A stretch of DNA of 40,787 bases from Christensenellaceae bacterium (GCA_031278175.1 JAITLB010000149.1:1-40787); one strand, 5' to 3'. Positions 16,283-25,397 are shown, numbered from the stretch's first letter. Notes: a model not told the origin generated them from the letters alone. Translations and numbers: made by a program.

Positions 16283-16997
16283 CTACTGCCAATGTTTGTC
16301 CTGTAATACATCTAGCATCTTCACTTGCAAAAAAATATGCTACCCTCGCAACATCACTAACCGTTGCAAGTCTGCCTAACGGGGTATTCGCTATAATATT
16401 TTCAACATCGTCTTGATTAAATTGCGCATTCATTTTGCTGTTTACAAATCCTGGTGCTATACAATTCACCGTAATATTTGATGGCCCTAATTCTTTAGCT
16501 AAAGCTTTTGTAAATACTATAACACCTGCCTTTGTCGCTGAATAAACAGACTCACAAGAAGCGCCGACAATTCCCCATATACTGCTTATATTTATTATAG
16601 ATCCTTCTTTTGCTGATACTAAATCTTGCATGAATGCACGAGTGATCTTTATTGTGCCTGTTAAATTTATGTTTATCGTTTGATCAATTTCACTATCGGT
16701 ATATTCGGATAATAATCCATAAAGAGCGCATCCTGCACAATTGATTATGGCATTAACAGCGCCAAATGCATTCTTGCTAAATTTATACATAGCGTCTATT
16801 TCAGTTTGATTCCTAACGTCAGCTTTAAAAATTTCCACATGACAAAATTTATCGAGTTTTGCCTTTAAGTCTTTTGCTACCTGTGTGGATTTGCAATAAT
16901 TAAGCAACAAGTTGCATCCCGCTACTGCAAATTTCTCAGCAATTGCTTCACCGATTGATCCCGTAGCGCCTGTTATCAAAACTGTTTTATATTTCAT
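16263..16997 (-). CDS. Short-chain dehydrogenase/reductase (FabG-like)
   Basis: 244 residues, the classic SDR length. NAD(P)-binding motif TGATGSIG (residues 9-16), NCAG at about 88 in place of NNAG, the catalytic Ser in NISSIWG (about 137) and the YSATK pair (Tyr about 151, Lys about 155) are all present. The C-terminal PGFVNSKM and GQTLAVDGGFTL are typical of 3-oxoacyl-ACP reductase-like members. The acidic residue after the second strand is missing (NYCKSTQ), which suggests NADPH rather than NADH. It starts 24 bases after the ANTAR regulator gene, so the two are co-transcribed. A role in fatty acid synthesis is possible, but no fab genes adjoin it; the substrate is unknown. Confidence 0.9.
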   Translation of the reverse strand: MKYKTVLITGATGSIGEAIAEKFAVAGCNLLLNYCKSTQVAKDLKAKLDKFCHVEIFKADVRNQTEIDAMYKFSKNAFGAVNAIINCAGCALYGLLSEYTDSEIDQTININLTGTIKITRAFMQDLVSAKEGSIINISSIWGIVGASCESVYSATKAGVIVFTKALAKELGPSNITVNCIAPGFVNSKMNAQFNQDDVENIIANTPLGRLATVSDVARVAYFFASEDARCITGQTLAVDGGFTL

Positions 16998-17021
16998 GGA
17001 AATTGCCTCACGTGTTTAGAG

Positions 17022-17594
17022 TCATATGCGCGCATATTTGGTTATTATCTCATCTACAATAACACGTTTGCTAACTCTACGATTCATAGCAGTTCGCTCT
17101 ATATACTTATGCGCTTCTTCTTCTGTCATTCTCTCAAATTCAATTAAGCAACATTTTGCTCTGTCAACTCGCTTTATATCTTCGATAACCACTTTGAGTT
17201 CGCTATTGCTGTTTTTCAATCGCGATATCTTATTAAAAGTGGCATTTGCAAGCTTTATTACGCTCCATATCGATTCTCTTGTAAAAGGTTTAGAAATTGT
17301 TAGAACACCTGCCTCTTCAACGTGTGCGCGCGTTTCCTCGAGCTTATCAGCGGCAACAATTAAAATGACCTGGCAAAAATCAATATAGGCTGCTTGCATT
17401 GCAAATCTATTTCCGAATTCGTCTAGCAGGGGTGTATTAACAACGCACAGATCAAATTCCTGCTCCGCCAATAATCTGCGACCGCTTGAGGCATCCGAAC
17501 ATGTTTTAAAATCCTCAAATCCAAACTGCATTAGCAACCGCTTGAATTTAATGGCATTTTCCTCATTTTGGGTTAAAAGCAGTACTCGCCGCAT
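17022..17594 (-). CDS. ANTAR-domain response regulator with degenerate receiver
   Basis: 190 residues. Residues 1-120 form a CheY-like receiver (RRVLLLTQNEE, a central strand DLCVVNTPLLDE, the KPF lysine), but the phospho-acceptor Asp is replaced by Asn (VVNTP) and the acidic cluster is reduced, so phosphorylation is unlikely. A linking helix (about 120-145) leads to an ANTAR domain (about 146-190: RAKCCLIEFERMTEEEAHKYIERTAM). ANTAR proteins bind paired hexanucleotide-loop hairpins in leader RNA and act by antitermination. It heads the two-gene unit with the SDR. Its RNA target is not apparent in this window. Confidence 0.88.
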   Translation of the reverse strand: MRRVLLLTQNEENAIKFKRLLMQFGFEDFKTCSDASSGRRLLAEQEFDLCVVNTPLLDEFGNRFAMQAAYIDFCQVILIVAADKLEETRAHVEEAGVLTISKPFTRESIWSVIKLANATFNKISRLKNSNSELKVVIEDIKRVDRAKCCLIEFERMTEEEAHKYIERTAMNRRVSKRVIVDEIITKYARI

Positions 17595-17961
17595 CCTCTC
17601 GATTGCCTCGCATGTGTTCGCAAACTCAGTAAATATATACTCGGTTAGTCTTATATTAATTTAAGACTAAAACACAAACTTTTATTGTTAAATGTAGAGC
17701 ATGATTATTATACTCTAATATCGCCTAATCTACAAACATAACTTGCTATTATGCTTAACAAATTACAAATGATCTAATTTCTCAAACGCTACATAACGCT
17801 ACATTGCAATTATTAATAACCGATTGCTTAGTATAAAACTTAGTCTAAACACATCAAAACAAGTTGGTTGTCTATTAAACATCTAGGGGTTAATAAATCT
17901 TGCGCAAGATTTTAAACTAAATATGTGAAAATGCAAAATCGTTTTAGGATTGTTCTGTCTG
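17595..17961. other. Gene-free spacer with an 18-bp perfect palindrome
   Basis: AATCTTGC-type sequence AAATCTTGCGCAAGATTT at 17895-17912 is a perfect palindrome without loop, 50 bases past the end of the ECF S-component gene on the minus strand and about 300 bases upstream of the ANTAR gene. It is more like a dimeric repressor site than a terminator. The remaining bases show no gene. Confidence 0.4.
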
Positions 17962-18579
17962 TTAATCCTTGACTACACGTGTGCCTTTTTTCATCGCGGC
18001 TTTTAGTGCCATTGTGATTGGTGGTGTCAAAATTAAACATGCGACCAATTCAGCTATAGAATTAGTTATTAAAATAGTCACCATCCATTCCCAACCAATC
18101 ACTACAGACGCGTCTAAATAACCAAATTGCGAGCCAAAATTAAAAAGCAATATAAAACCTATTACACCAACTGTGTTAGTAACAACACCAGCGATTGCGC
18201 CAATTGCAAAAATAATTGGATGCTTTAATTTTGGAAATAATTTGTTTAAACCGTTAATTACTACATAAACGACAACAGGAATTAGTATGCGAGGTAAAAG
18301 CGATATTATGGGATTTCTAAACGCCTGAGCTAAAAGAGACGGTGCTATGAATGAACCTATAAAGCTGATCATACCAAACATCGAGCCAGCTACTAATCCG
18401 TTTTTAAGTCCAAAAGCCGCAGTCGCTACAATTGCTGTTAAAACTGGTAATATCGCAAGCGAGACTGGTCCAAACTGAAGTGGAAATGCAAGTGACAGCA
18501 AAATAATTGCCAAAAATAGCGCGTTAAGTGCTATGAATTGTGTCTTTGATAATTTCTTGTAAACGATTCGCTCACCCAT
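17962..18579 (-). CDS. ECF-type transporter substrate-binding (S) component
   Basis: About 205 residues with six hydrophobic segments and short loops, typical of the ECF transporter S subunits: a basic start (KKLSKTQFIALNALFLAI), Gly/Ala/Ser-rich helices, and no ATPase motif. S components capture vitamins or their precursors and dock on a shared EcfAA'T energising module encoded elsewhere. The vitamin cannot be told from the sequence; no riboswitch is visible upstream. The ORF track begins at ATG 18594, but ATG 18579 has GGTGA 8 bases upstream and I prefer it. No neighbour overlaps it. Confidence 0.75.
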   Translation of the reverse strand: MGERIVYKKLSKTQFIALNALFLAIILLSLAFPLQFGPVSLAILPVLTAIVATAAFGLKNGLVAGSMFGMISFIGSFIAPSLLAQAFRNPIISLLPRILIPVVVYVVINGLNKLFPKLKHPIIFAIGAIAGVVTNTVGVIGFILLFNFGSQFGYLDASVVIGWEWMVTILITNSIAELVACLILTPPITMALKAAMKKGTRVVKD

Positions 18580-18594
18580 TTGTATAGTCACCAT

Positions 18595-19249
18595 ATCCGA
18601 AAATCAATATTCGCCTGCTAGATAATATAATAAGTATCGCCTTTAAAAAAGCAATTTTATCGATTTAAATAACTAAATCTACCATTCCGTATGCGCACCA
18701 TTCAAGTTTCAAAATGTTTAGCTTAGCATCATCGGATTTCATAACACTAGTTTAAGCTTTGCGGTAGCACAAACTGGCGAAAATTAATCTTATAGCACTT
18801 TATAAAAGCAATATTAAAGCGCACATCTTATATCAAAAGCATCAAATCTTAAAAATCATTACTATATAACTAGTGAGACTGACAACCTAAATTGTAGTTG
18901 CGCACATACAAGCACATACTTTAACACGCAGTCTAGAATACAAAGCTATTTTAAGGAGCAGATCGCATTATGTAACTGTGTTTATTTGAGATCTTTAAAT
19001 ACAATATGCCCCGCACTAGACATTCATTCTCTAAACTATAATTTTGTTGTCTCTATTTATCGCGGTAGTAAAATAATGATAGTAAACTTGCATCATAATA
19101 CACCTACGGTATAGACACAAAAATTGCTACCTCATTCAGGTCGCTATGCATTACACATTAATTTTGTCGCCCTATTAGCAATGATTTTAAACCAACACTT
19201 CCTTGAAACTTCAATTGTGCTCGCTGATGGTCAGTTACTTAATTACTTT
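18595..19249. other. Gene-free stretch
   Basis: About 650 AT-rich bases with no ORF, RNA gene or known riboswitch motif recognised. One oddity is a good ribosome site AAGGAG (18953-18958) placed 11 bases before ATG TAA (18970-18975), a start codon followed directly by a stop. Confidence 0.4.
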
Positions 19250-19323
19250 TGGCAGGAGCAGTAAGAATCGAACTTACATCAGAGGGGTCAGAGTCCGCTG
19301 TGCTACCATTGCACCATGCTCCA
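19250..19323 (-). tRNA. tRNA-Gln (anticodon CUG), with several mismatches
   Basis: 74 bases including encoded CCA. The D-arm (GTGC/GCAC with GG in the loop) and T-arm (GTAAG/CTTAC, loop TTCGATT) are perfect, and the anticodon loop CTCTGAC gives CUG. The acceptor stem has six pairs with T1 opposite T72. The anticodon stem GCGGA/CCCTC has two mismatches (A31-C39 and C28-T42) and the variable loop is only 4 bases. It is either a functional but divergent tRNA or one starting to decay. Confidence 0.75.
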
Positions 19324-19330
19324 GCATTAA

Positions 19331-19531
19331 TTAAGAAACGGCAGCCTCTTCAAGCGCTGCAACCATAACATCAGGATCTATGCCGTGTACATAGGCAGCC
19401 TGCTCAATAGTCTCACCACTTGCAAGAACGCAATGTAAACAGTGCATGCCAAACCCAGCTAGGACTTTTTGCATAGCAAGTGCGTTGCCCATTTTTAAAG
19501 CATCACCAATAACTGTTTCTCTAGAAAACAT
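19331..19531 (-). CDS. DUF1858 (hybrid-cluster-associated) redox-disulfide protein
   Basis: 66 residues. The whole protein is one DUF1858 domain: an N-terminal ETVIGDAL stretch, a helix, the CLHC Cys pair (about residues 31-34: HCLHCVLA) and a C-terminal region (ETIEQAAYVHGIDPD). The family is found beside or fused to hybrid-cluster (prismane) proteins and redox enzymes and is thought to act through a disulfide or metal at the CxxC. Here the partner is not adjacent. The start has GGAGG 9 bases upstream. It lies 7 bases upstream of the tRNA-Gln on the same strand, so the two may share a transcript. Confidence 0.88.
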   Translation of the reverse strand: MFSRETVIGDALKMGNALAMQKVLAGFGMHCLHCVLASGETIEQAAYVHGIDPDVMVAALEEAAVS

Positions 19532-20111
19532 AAACGTATACCTCCAGATAATCTTGAAATATTATATAATATTTGTTCGTTTTTCTCAAGCGTTTTAGTA
19601 CAACTCAAAAATGTAATCCTAAGTTATTTGCAATCGTAGTTAGTTAAGTGCTATTCTTTAGCTAATAGATTGCCTTTACTACTCAACAAGACCATATGTA
19701 TTAATAGCGCAAAGTTTTGCTATTGAATTACTACAACGCTAAAACCTCAAAAACGCATCGCAAATTGTTTTGCATTCTTAGTGAGGTTTACCTATGCTCA
19801 TAATTTTCTAAATGCCTTTTCTACAAAAGGCGGGTGCACTCTCAAATGTGACATGCCACAATTTACAAATAATAGTAGTTAATAAAGACGCAAGTTAGAC
19901 ATATCGAAGTCCATGACTTTTTCTATATGCGCTAACGCGCCTGTTTGCTCTTTAATAGTTATACTTATCACGCACCAACCATCTTAACATTTAACAATGT
20001 TCTCAACTTGTTATCTAGATACTTGTACTATCAAAAATTCTATTGTGAGACCAGTCTACATGCATTTTTTTCGTAATTTGAAACCTTGAGCATGGTTATA
20101 ATCGTTTTTTC
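19532..20111. other. Gene-free stretch
   Basis: About 580 bases without ORF or RNA gene. A 7-bp hairpin GCCTTTT-CTAC-AAAAGGC is at 19814-19831, with no T-tract on either side. Confidence 0.4.
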
Positions 20112-20141
20112 TTGATAATATAGCGTCAATAATAGTATAAT
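20112..20141 (+). promoter_or_regulatory. Candidate promoter of the beta-mannosidase gene
   Basis: TTGATA (20112-20117) and TATAAT (20136-20141) are 18 bases apart. The leader of about 175 bases contains an 8-bp hairpin AAACAATT-TCAAT-AATTGTTT (20231-20251), which could be an operator or RNA hairpin controlling the sugar-degradation gene. Confidence 0.45.
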
Positions 20142-20319
20142 AACATAGTTAAGCAATGATCAAATGTCTCTTGCTTGAGAGCTGGGCATTATTTATCGCT
20201 ACTTAAAAACTGATCAAACGCTCTAACAAAAAACAATTTCAATAATTGTTTCTTGTACAACTAGACAAACACTTAATTCTTTAAGCTTAGTTGTTAAATA
20301 TTATGCTGAGGTGCAATGT

Positions 20320-22857
20320 ATGATTCACTCAATCGATATCTCCAATGACTGGAAATATTCATCTAAAAATCGCTTATTCAAAGGCACTACAAATTTGCCA
20401 ACATGTAATTATTTGGATCTGCTAAAAGATAAATTTATCGGAGACCCGTTTTTTGGCGAAAACGAAGGCAAACTTTTTTGGGTAAGCGAATTAGATTGGA
20501 CCTATGAAAAGTCATTTGAAATCAGGCAAGACGAGTTGCAAAGCAAAATAGTGCGAATTCATTTTGAATCTATCGATACGATAGCCGATATATATTTAAA
20601 CGACGAATTGCTCGACTCGGTCAAAAATGCACATATTCCTTACGACTATGATGTTAAATCTAAATTGAAAGTTGGATTAAATACATTGTCCGTCCATCTC
20701 ACATCACCAGTAAATTATGTAGCAAATAACTATAAAAATATGAATTTCCCTGCTAATTTTGCAGGTGTAAACAGATTTACCACTATCCGCAAAGCCGCTT
20801 ATCAATTCGGCTGGGATTGGGGGCCAAAACTCCCGTGTTCTGGATTCGATGGTCGGGTATATATATTATGTTCTGATGGAGATTTGATTAGTGACTTGCG
20901 TGTTGAACAAGCACTTTCTAGCGATTTTGCAGATTTATCTATTAGTGCTACAATAGAAAGGTATTGTGGCGATGGGACTGTCACTGTAACTGATCCTGAT
21001 GGCTTGCAAGTAGCTCACGCATCGCTCACTGTCACCTCTGAGCGAGATGTATTTACTTGTGTTAGCTGTTCTATTAGAATCGAAAATCCTAAACTTTGGC
21101 ACGCAAATGGTATGAAACTCAATGTTTTGCAGCAACCATTATACACGCTCACGCTAAACTCTGGAGCAACTGAAAAAAGCATTAATATCGGCATCAGAGA
21201 ATTATCTCTATCGACACTCCCTGACAAATATGGTAAAGATTTCTGCTTTATCGTAAACGGCAAAAGAATATTTGGCAAAGGCGCAAATTGGATACCTGCT
21301 GACAGTTTCCCTGCACGTGTCACAAACGAACAAATCGAAGTGTACATAAAAGCTATGGCTGACGCTAATTTTAACATGATTCGCGTTTGGGGTGGCGGTT
21401 TCTATGCTTCTGATTATTTTATGGATTTGTGCGACCGCTATGGAATATTAGTTTGGCATGACTTTATGTTTGCATGCGGTTTATATCCGTTTAGAAAAAA
21501 TGATTTCTTACAATCTGTTACCTCTGAAGTTATCTACCAGGTTAAACGTTTGCGCACGCATCCTTCTCTTGCACTGCTATGCGGTAATAACGAAATCGAT
21601 GCAATGAGTCCTGGGTGGGGATTATTCCCTCAACTTTTAAAAGATAACAAGCTCTTCTTTTATACTACTATGCCATCGGTTATCGAGCCGTTGACATCTT
21701 GTCGGTACTGGCCAACATCACCAAGCGTAGAGAAAGGCATTAAAGCTGATAACGCGGGCGACACACATATTTGGGCAGTTTGGCATGGAATGATGCCTTT
21801 CACTTATTTTATGAAGCGCAACACACGTTTTTGTAGCGAATTTGGTTTTGAATCACTACCACCTGTTGATACTCTTTTAAAGATAGCAAATAATCCTAAA
21901 GAGTTGGATCTTAACTCATCATTAATGAAATCACACCAAAAATGTGGAGCTGGAAACGCACGCATTCTCTATTATATAATTAATAATTATCGCATACCGA
22001 AAAGATACGATCACCTGACATACTTAAGCCAACTCACACAAGCTGAAAGTGTCGAGGCTGCTGTGGATCATTGGCATAGAAATCTCGGTCGTTGTAATGG
22101 CTCGCTATATTGGCAATATAACGACTGCTGGCACACCGCAAGTTGGTCTGGAATCGATTATTTGGGTTCATATAAAGCTCTCCACTATTATGCAAAGGAT
22201 TTTTATGCACCGATCTCGGTTTCATTTTATCGAGATGATAATGATATTTCAGTATATGCTGTTAACGACTCAACCGAGGAATTTAGTTGCAAGCTTTTAA
22301 TCAAAATTACAGACTTTGATGGTGATATACTCTTTAATTCTGAAATAAAGACAACACTGGCTTCATACTCAGCAAACAAAATCGAAACAGTTTCGCTCTC
22401 GCGCATCCCAGATAACAAGATAAATAAGACAGCAATGATAGCAGAATTGTTTGATGATAGCGACACATTAATATCTAGAAAAACAACATTGTTCACGAAA
22501 GATAATGAAGCCGTCTTTAAAAAAGCACAAATCAATGTTACGGTAGAGGAAGATGCCGACCACTTGAATATTCGCTTAAAAGCTAATACTTATGTGCGCA
22601 AGATCATGCTTAACATAGCTGGACTAACAATACCATTCTCAGTAAATTATTTTGACATGGAACCTTCTAGAGAATATTCGGTAAAGCTCTCCCGCGAATG
22701 CAATTTAAGTGCAGCAGAAGTCAAATCGGCATTGCAACTTATCTCATATGCGGACATTGAACCTAAGTATTCACGAAAAATAGAAAAACTAAAAGCTTCC
22801 CAGATAGCATTAATCCCTATAAACTTCTTTGGGCGTATAGCGTATAAATTCTTATGA
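20320..22857 (+). CDS. Glycoside hydrolase family 2 beta-mannosidase
   Basis: 845 residues, typical for the family. Exo-acting enzyme that releases beta-mannose from the non-reducing end of manno-oligosaccharides or N-glycan cores. N-terminal jelly-roll (about 1-190; FEIRQDEL, YDYDVKSKL), Ig-like middle, and TIM barrel with RVWGGGFYASDYFMDLCDRYGILVWHD. The acid/base Glu is in GNNEID (about 424) and the nucleophile Glu in FCSEFGFE (about 507). QFGWDWGP is also typical of beta-mannosidases. There is no signal peptide, so it is cytoplasmic and presumably acts on imported oligosaccharides. The ORF track starts at GTG 20311; ATG 20320, with GAGG 8 bases upstream, is better. No transporter or regulator adjoins it. 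Confidence 0.92.
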   Translation: MIHSIDISNDWKYSSKNRLFKGTTNLPTCNYLDLLKDKFIGDPFFGENEGKLFWVSELDWTYEKSFEIRQDELQSKIVRIHFESIDTIADIYLNDELLDSVKNAHIPYDYDVKSKLKVGLNTLSVHLTSPVNYVANNYKNMNFPANFAGVNRFTTIRKAAYQFGWDWGPKLPCSGFDGRVYILCSDGDLISDLRVEQALSSDFADLSISATIERYCGDGTVTVTDPDGLQVAHASLTVTSERDVFTCVSCSIRIENPKLWHANGMKLNVLQQPLYTLTLNSGATEKSINIGIRELSLSTLPDKYGKDFCFIVNGKRIFGKGANWIPADSFPARVTNEQIEVYIKAMADANFNMIRVWGGGFYASDYFMDLCDRYGILVWHDFMFACGLYPFRKNDFLQSVTSEVIYQVKRLRTHPSLALLCGNNEIDAMSPGWGLFPQLLKDNKLFFYTTMPSVIEPLTSCRYWPTSPSVEKGIKADNAGDTHIWAVWHGMMPFTYFMKRNTRFCSEFGFESLPPVDTLLKIANNPKELDLNSSLMKSHQKCGAGNARILYYIINNYRIPKRYDHLTYLSQLTQAESVEAAVDHWHRNLGRCNGSLYWQYNDCWHTASWSGIDYLGSYKALHYYAKDFYAPISVSFYRDDNDISVYAVNDSTEEFSCKLLIKITDFDGDILFNSEIKTTLASYSANKIETVSLSRIPDNKINKTAMIAELFDDSDTLISRKTTLFTKDNEAVFKKAQINVTVEEDADHLNIRLKANTYVRKIMLNIAGLTIPFSVNYFDMEPSREYSVKLSRECNLSAAEVKSALQLISYADIEPKYSRKIEKLKASQIALIPINFFGRIAYKFL

Positions 22858-23076
22858 GACTCGCGCCGAGCACTTTAAATGCTAACTAAGTTTCCACGGT
22901 TATTGTCTATATTCTAAATATATAACTACATCCTCTTGGGGGCATCTCGCATCACGCATGCCTTGTACAAAATGCTTATCATCTTAACTTAAATTGCTCA
23001 GGTTTTAAATTTATTTGCGCTGGTCTTTTACCAAAGCACTATCTATGTTCAAAATTAATGCCCCGCTATAGATATG

Positions 23077-23445
23077 TCATTTTTTTGTTCTTGATGAAAT
23101 TATTAACCCCGATAGCAACCCAGCTACCATAACAGCTGAAAGGCAAACCGACACCGTCTCTAGACCACCCGCTATCGCGCCTAATATGCCACGCTCACTG
23201 GCGGCACTCATTGCGCCCTTAGCTAATAAGCTCCCGAATCCTACGATCGGTACAGTTGCGCCTGCATGCCCAAAATCTATTATATGCTGATAAATGCCGA
23301 GCACTTCTAAAACGACACCTGAGAGTAGAAATATAACTAGGATCTTTGCAGCTGTTAATTTCGTTGTATTGATTAATACTTGACCTATTAAGCAAATCGA
23401 ACCACCTACTACAAAGACACGCAAATATGTGATAAGCATAAACAC
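23077..23445 (-). CDS. spoVAE: Stage V sporulation protein AE (SpoVAE)
   Basis: 122 residues, four hydrophobic segments, Gly-rich loops. Matches the short SpoVAE (AEb) form: RVFVVGGSICLIGQVLI, a middle ILVIFLLSGVVLEVLGIYQ and GHAGATVPIVGFGSLLAKGA. It is a membrane partner in the SpoVA channel for dipicolinic acid uptake into the forespore and release at germination. The preceding gene's stop is two bases before the GTG at 23445; ATG at 23439 has AGAGG upstream and may be the true start. Both membrane homologues of the operon (AC and AE) share the GGxICxxGQ signature, showing an old duplication. Expression is expected in the forespore (sigma-G), but no such promoter was recognised. Confidence 0.9.
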   Translation of the reverse strand: MFMLITYLRVFVVGGSICLIGQVLINTTKLTAAKILVIFLLSGVVLEVLGIYQHIIDFGHAGATVPIVGFGSLLAKGAMSAASERGILGAIAGGLETVSVCLSAVMVAGLLSGLIISSRTKK

Positions 23446-23447
23446 CT

Positions 23448-24452
23448 CTAAATCCTCTCAAACGACACAGCATGAGCTATAGCTGGTATACTCTGTTTTT
23501 GCAAACACGATGTCTTTGAAATAAGCGCACCTGTGGTGACGAGAAGGACTCGACCAATTGACCCTTCAAGTAGTTTCTTATATACGTAAGCGTTAAATAC
23601 TAGCGCCGAGCAGGCTGGACCACTTCCACCCTGTTCAACTTTTTGTGTTTCTCTGTCAAAAATCAAAACCCCGCAGTCGGTGTAATTTGTTTGATCTAAA
23701 TCGTAAGATCTCTCATACATCAGTTGTTTTAATAGCAAAGCACCAGTATGACCCAGATCACCAGTAATTATCAAGTCATAATAACGCGGTTGCCTGCGCG
23801 TATCTTTGAAATGCCTAATCATAGTGTTCATCGCCGCAGGAGCCATAGCACCGCCCATGTTATTGGCATCTTTAACACCCCAATCAACTACTCTCCCGAA
23901 AGTCACAGACTCTATTCGTATGCGTCCTTCGGTCTTATTTATGAGCATTGCACCTGCACCCGTTACTGTCCATTGAGCGAGTGGTGTTCGCTGTGTCCCT
24001 AATTCAAGTGGAAACCTAAATTGTCGCTCGGCAGTTGAAAAATGACTACTCACAGAACAAATAATTCGTTGCTTAAAGACTGAAGCGTCTATAATTCTAG
24101 CAGCTAATGCAATCGCTGCGCCATATGTCGCACAAGCACCAAAAGACCCTACAAAAGGGATTTCCAGCGTGCGCATAGCAAAGTTAGTGGCATACAATTC
24201 ATCCGTCAAATCGCCAGCAATGCATAAATCTATATCCTGTGGCATGTAGTTAGTTTTGTTTAATAAATATCGTATCGCACTTTCATGGATTTTACTTTCG
24301 GCTAGTTCATAACTTGTTAAACCGAGCAAATCATCTCTTAGCGCTTTGTTGAAATGCTTTTTCAGCGGTCCCTGCGACTCTTTGGGACCTGCTAGAGTTG
24401 CCACAGCACCGATGAGAACACGTGATTTTAGTTGTATCGTGCTTGCTGGCAT
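23448..24452 (-). CDS. spoVAD: Stage V sporulation protein AD (SpoVAD)
   Basis: 334 residues, close to the family length. It has a thiolase/ketosynthase-like fold: GAVATLAGPKESQGPLKKHF at the start, the AGDLTDELYATNFAMRTL stretch, GSFGACATYGAAIALAA around the position of the thiolase active Cys, and SFERI at the end. SpoVAD binds dipicolinic acid and sits on the outer face of the spore inner membrane as part of the SpoVA complex. It lies 3 bases after spoVAC and immediately before spoVAE, the standard order. Confidence 0.95.
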   Translation of the reverse strand: MPASTIQLKSRVLIGAVATLAGPKESQGPLKKHFNKALRDDLLGLTSYELAESKIHESAIRYLLNKTNYMPQDIDLCIAGDLTDELYATNFAMRTLEIPFVGSFGACATYGAAIALAARIIDASVFKQRIICSVSSHFSTAERQFRFPLELGTQRTPLAQWTVTGAGAMLINKTEGRIRIESVTFGRVVDWGVKDANNMGGAMAPAAMNTMIRHFKDTRRQPRYYDLIITGDLGHTGALLLKQLMYERSYDLDQTNYTDCGVLIFDRETQKVEQGGSGPACSALVFNAYVYKKLLEGSIGRVLLVTTGALISKTSCLQKQSIPAIAHAVSFERI

Positions 24453-24455
24453 AAC

Positions 24456-24923
24456 TTAAGTCACGCTCTTCAATACTAATGCTATAATTCCTGAAAGAAC
24501 AGAAGCCACAATGCCAATGACTAGCACAGGTCCCGCAATTTTAAACATATTAGCACAAACACCATTTATTATACCTTCACGCTTGTGTTCGATAGCTGGA
24601 GAGATAATCGAGTTGGCAAATCCTGTAATTGGGATAATTGATCCAGCGCCACCAATTTCTCCAATTTTGTCGTAGATGCCAATACACGTGAGTAGTGTAG
24701 CTAAAACTACTAGAACTAGCGGCACTATCTGCTTGATCGTACTGGGATTTAGTGCTGGGAAAAAATATGCACACAAATCATTAAATGCTTGACCGATGCA
24801 ACATATAAAGCCTCCAACAAAAAATGCCGCTATCATAGTCCTTAGATGTCGCGTTTTGGGTGCCCGTTGTTTAATTAGTTCTAAATACCGCTGATCTTCC
24901 ATATACATCATCCCCGCTAACAT
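24456..24923 (-). CDS. spoVAC: Stage V sporulation protein AC (SpoVAC)
   Basis: 155 residues from the first ATG; a later ATG at 24902 with GGGG upstream would give 148, near the usual 150. Charged N-terminus (YLELIKQRAPKTRHL), then four membrane segments with the family pattern AFFVGGFICCIGQ, LVVLATLLTCIGIYDKIGEIGGAGSIIPITGFANSI and a C-terminal SGIIALVLK. It acts as a mechanosensitive channel-like part of the SpoVA complex that moves calcium-dipicolinate. First gene of the spoVACDE operon here; spoVAA and AB are not in the window. Presence of these genes implies the organism forms endospores. Confidence 0.95.
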   Translation of the reverse strand: MLAGMMYMEDQRYLELIKQRAPKTRHLRTMIAAFFVGGFICCIGQAFNDLCAYFFPALNPSTIKQIVPLVLVVLATLLTCIGIYDKIGEIGGAGSIIPITGFANSIISPAIEHKREGIINGVCANMFKIAGPVLVIGIVASVLSGIIALVLKSVT

Positions 24924-25360
24924 TATCGCCTACTGGAGAAAAAATCTCTTCTCGCTCAGCCGCGTCTTTCCTTGCTACAGTTTTCTTCATATACTATATT
25001 TTTGACAAACTGAATTAAAAATAAACCTAAATCTTTGTTTGCTTCCAAAGTTGCTTTTGCGACTGTGCTTTGCTAAATTGACACATGCTGTTCGTTAATT
25101 ATTGAGTCATACTAAAATTATTTTGCTGGACCATTTGATTTAGTTAAATAATTATTTCTAACGCTCTGGAGTGCTCATGTCAATTGCTACCAGTCAAGTT
25201 TTCTCTTACATCTATATTGCCTAAAGGATAAAACTCGCACGTGTCACCTTTTGTCATACTTTAAGTTTTCGCAAATTGTAAGGCTGCTTACTTTGCTCTA
25301 GGGATTGATATCGATTATTGCGCATTTAGTAGATCGCACTTCTATAACGTCTTTATTCTT
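24924..25360. other. Gene-free spacer upstream of spoVAC
   Basis: About 440 bases between spoVAC and the terminator beyond leuB. A 39-codon ORF (starting near 24991) overlaps the spoVAC start in another frame without a ribosome site and is discounted. The spoVA promoter should be here; no convincing sigma-G pair was found by eye. Confidence 0.35.
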
Positions 25361-25397
25361 AAAAAGAGAACATGTAATAACACATGCTCTCTTTTTT
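25361..25397 (-). terminator. Intrinsic terminator beyond leuB
   Basis: AAAAAGAGAACATGT-AATAAC-ACATGCTCTCTTTTTT: a stem of 12-14 pairs (one mismatch) with A-run and T-run on its flanks, so it can terminate on both strands. It lies about 130 bases past the leuB stop and would end the leu operon. Confidence 0.8.

Noticed and set aside
18595-19249. Vitamin riboswitch for the ECF S component
   Set aside because: No TPP, FMN, cobalamin or preQ1 core motif was found by eye upstream of the gene.
24872-24991. 39-codon charged ORF overlapping the spoVAC start
   Set aside because: No ribosome site, and the overlapping frame has strong SpoVAC family support.
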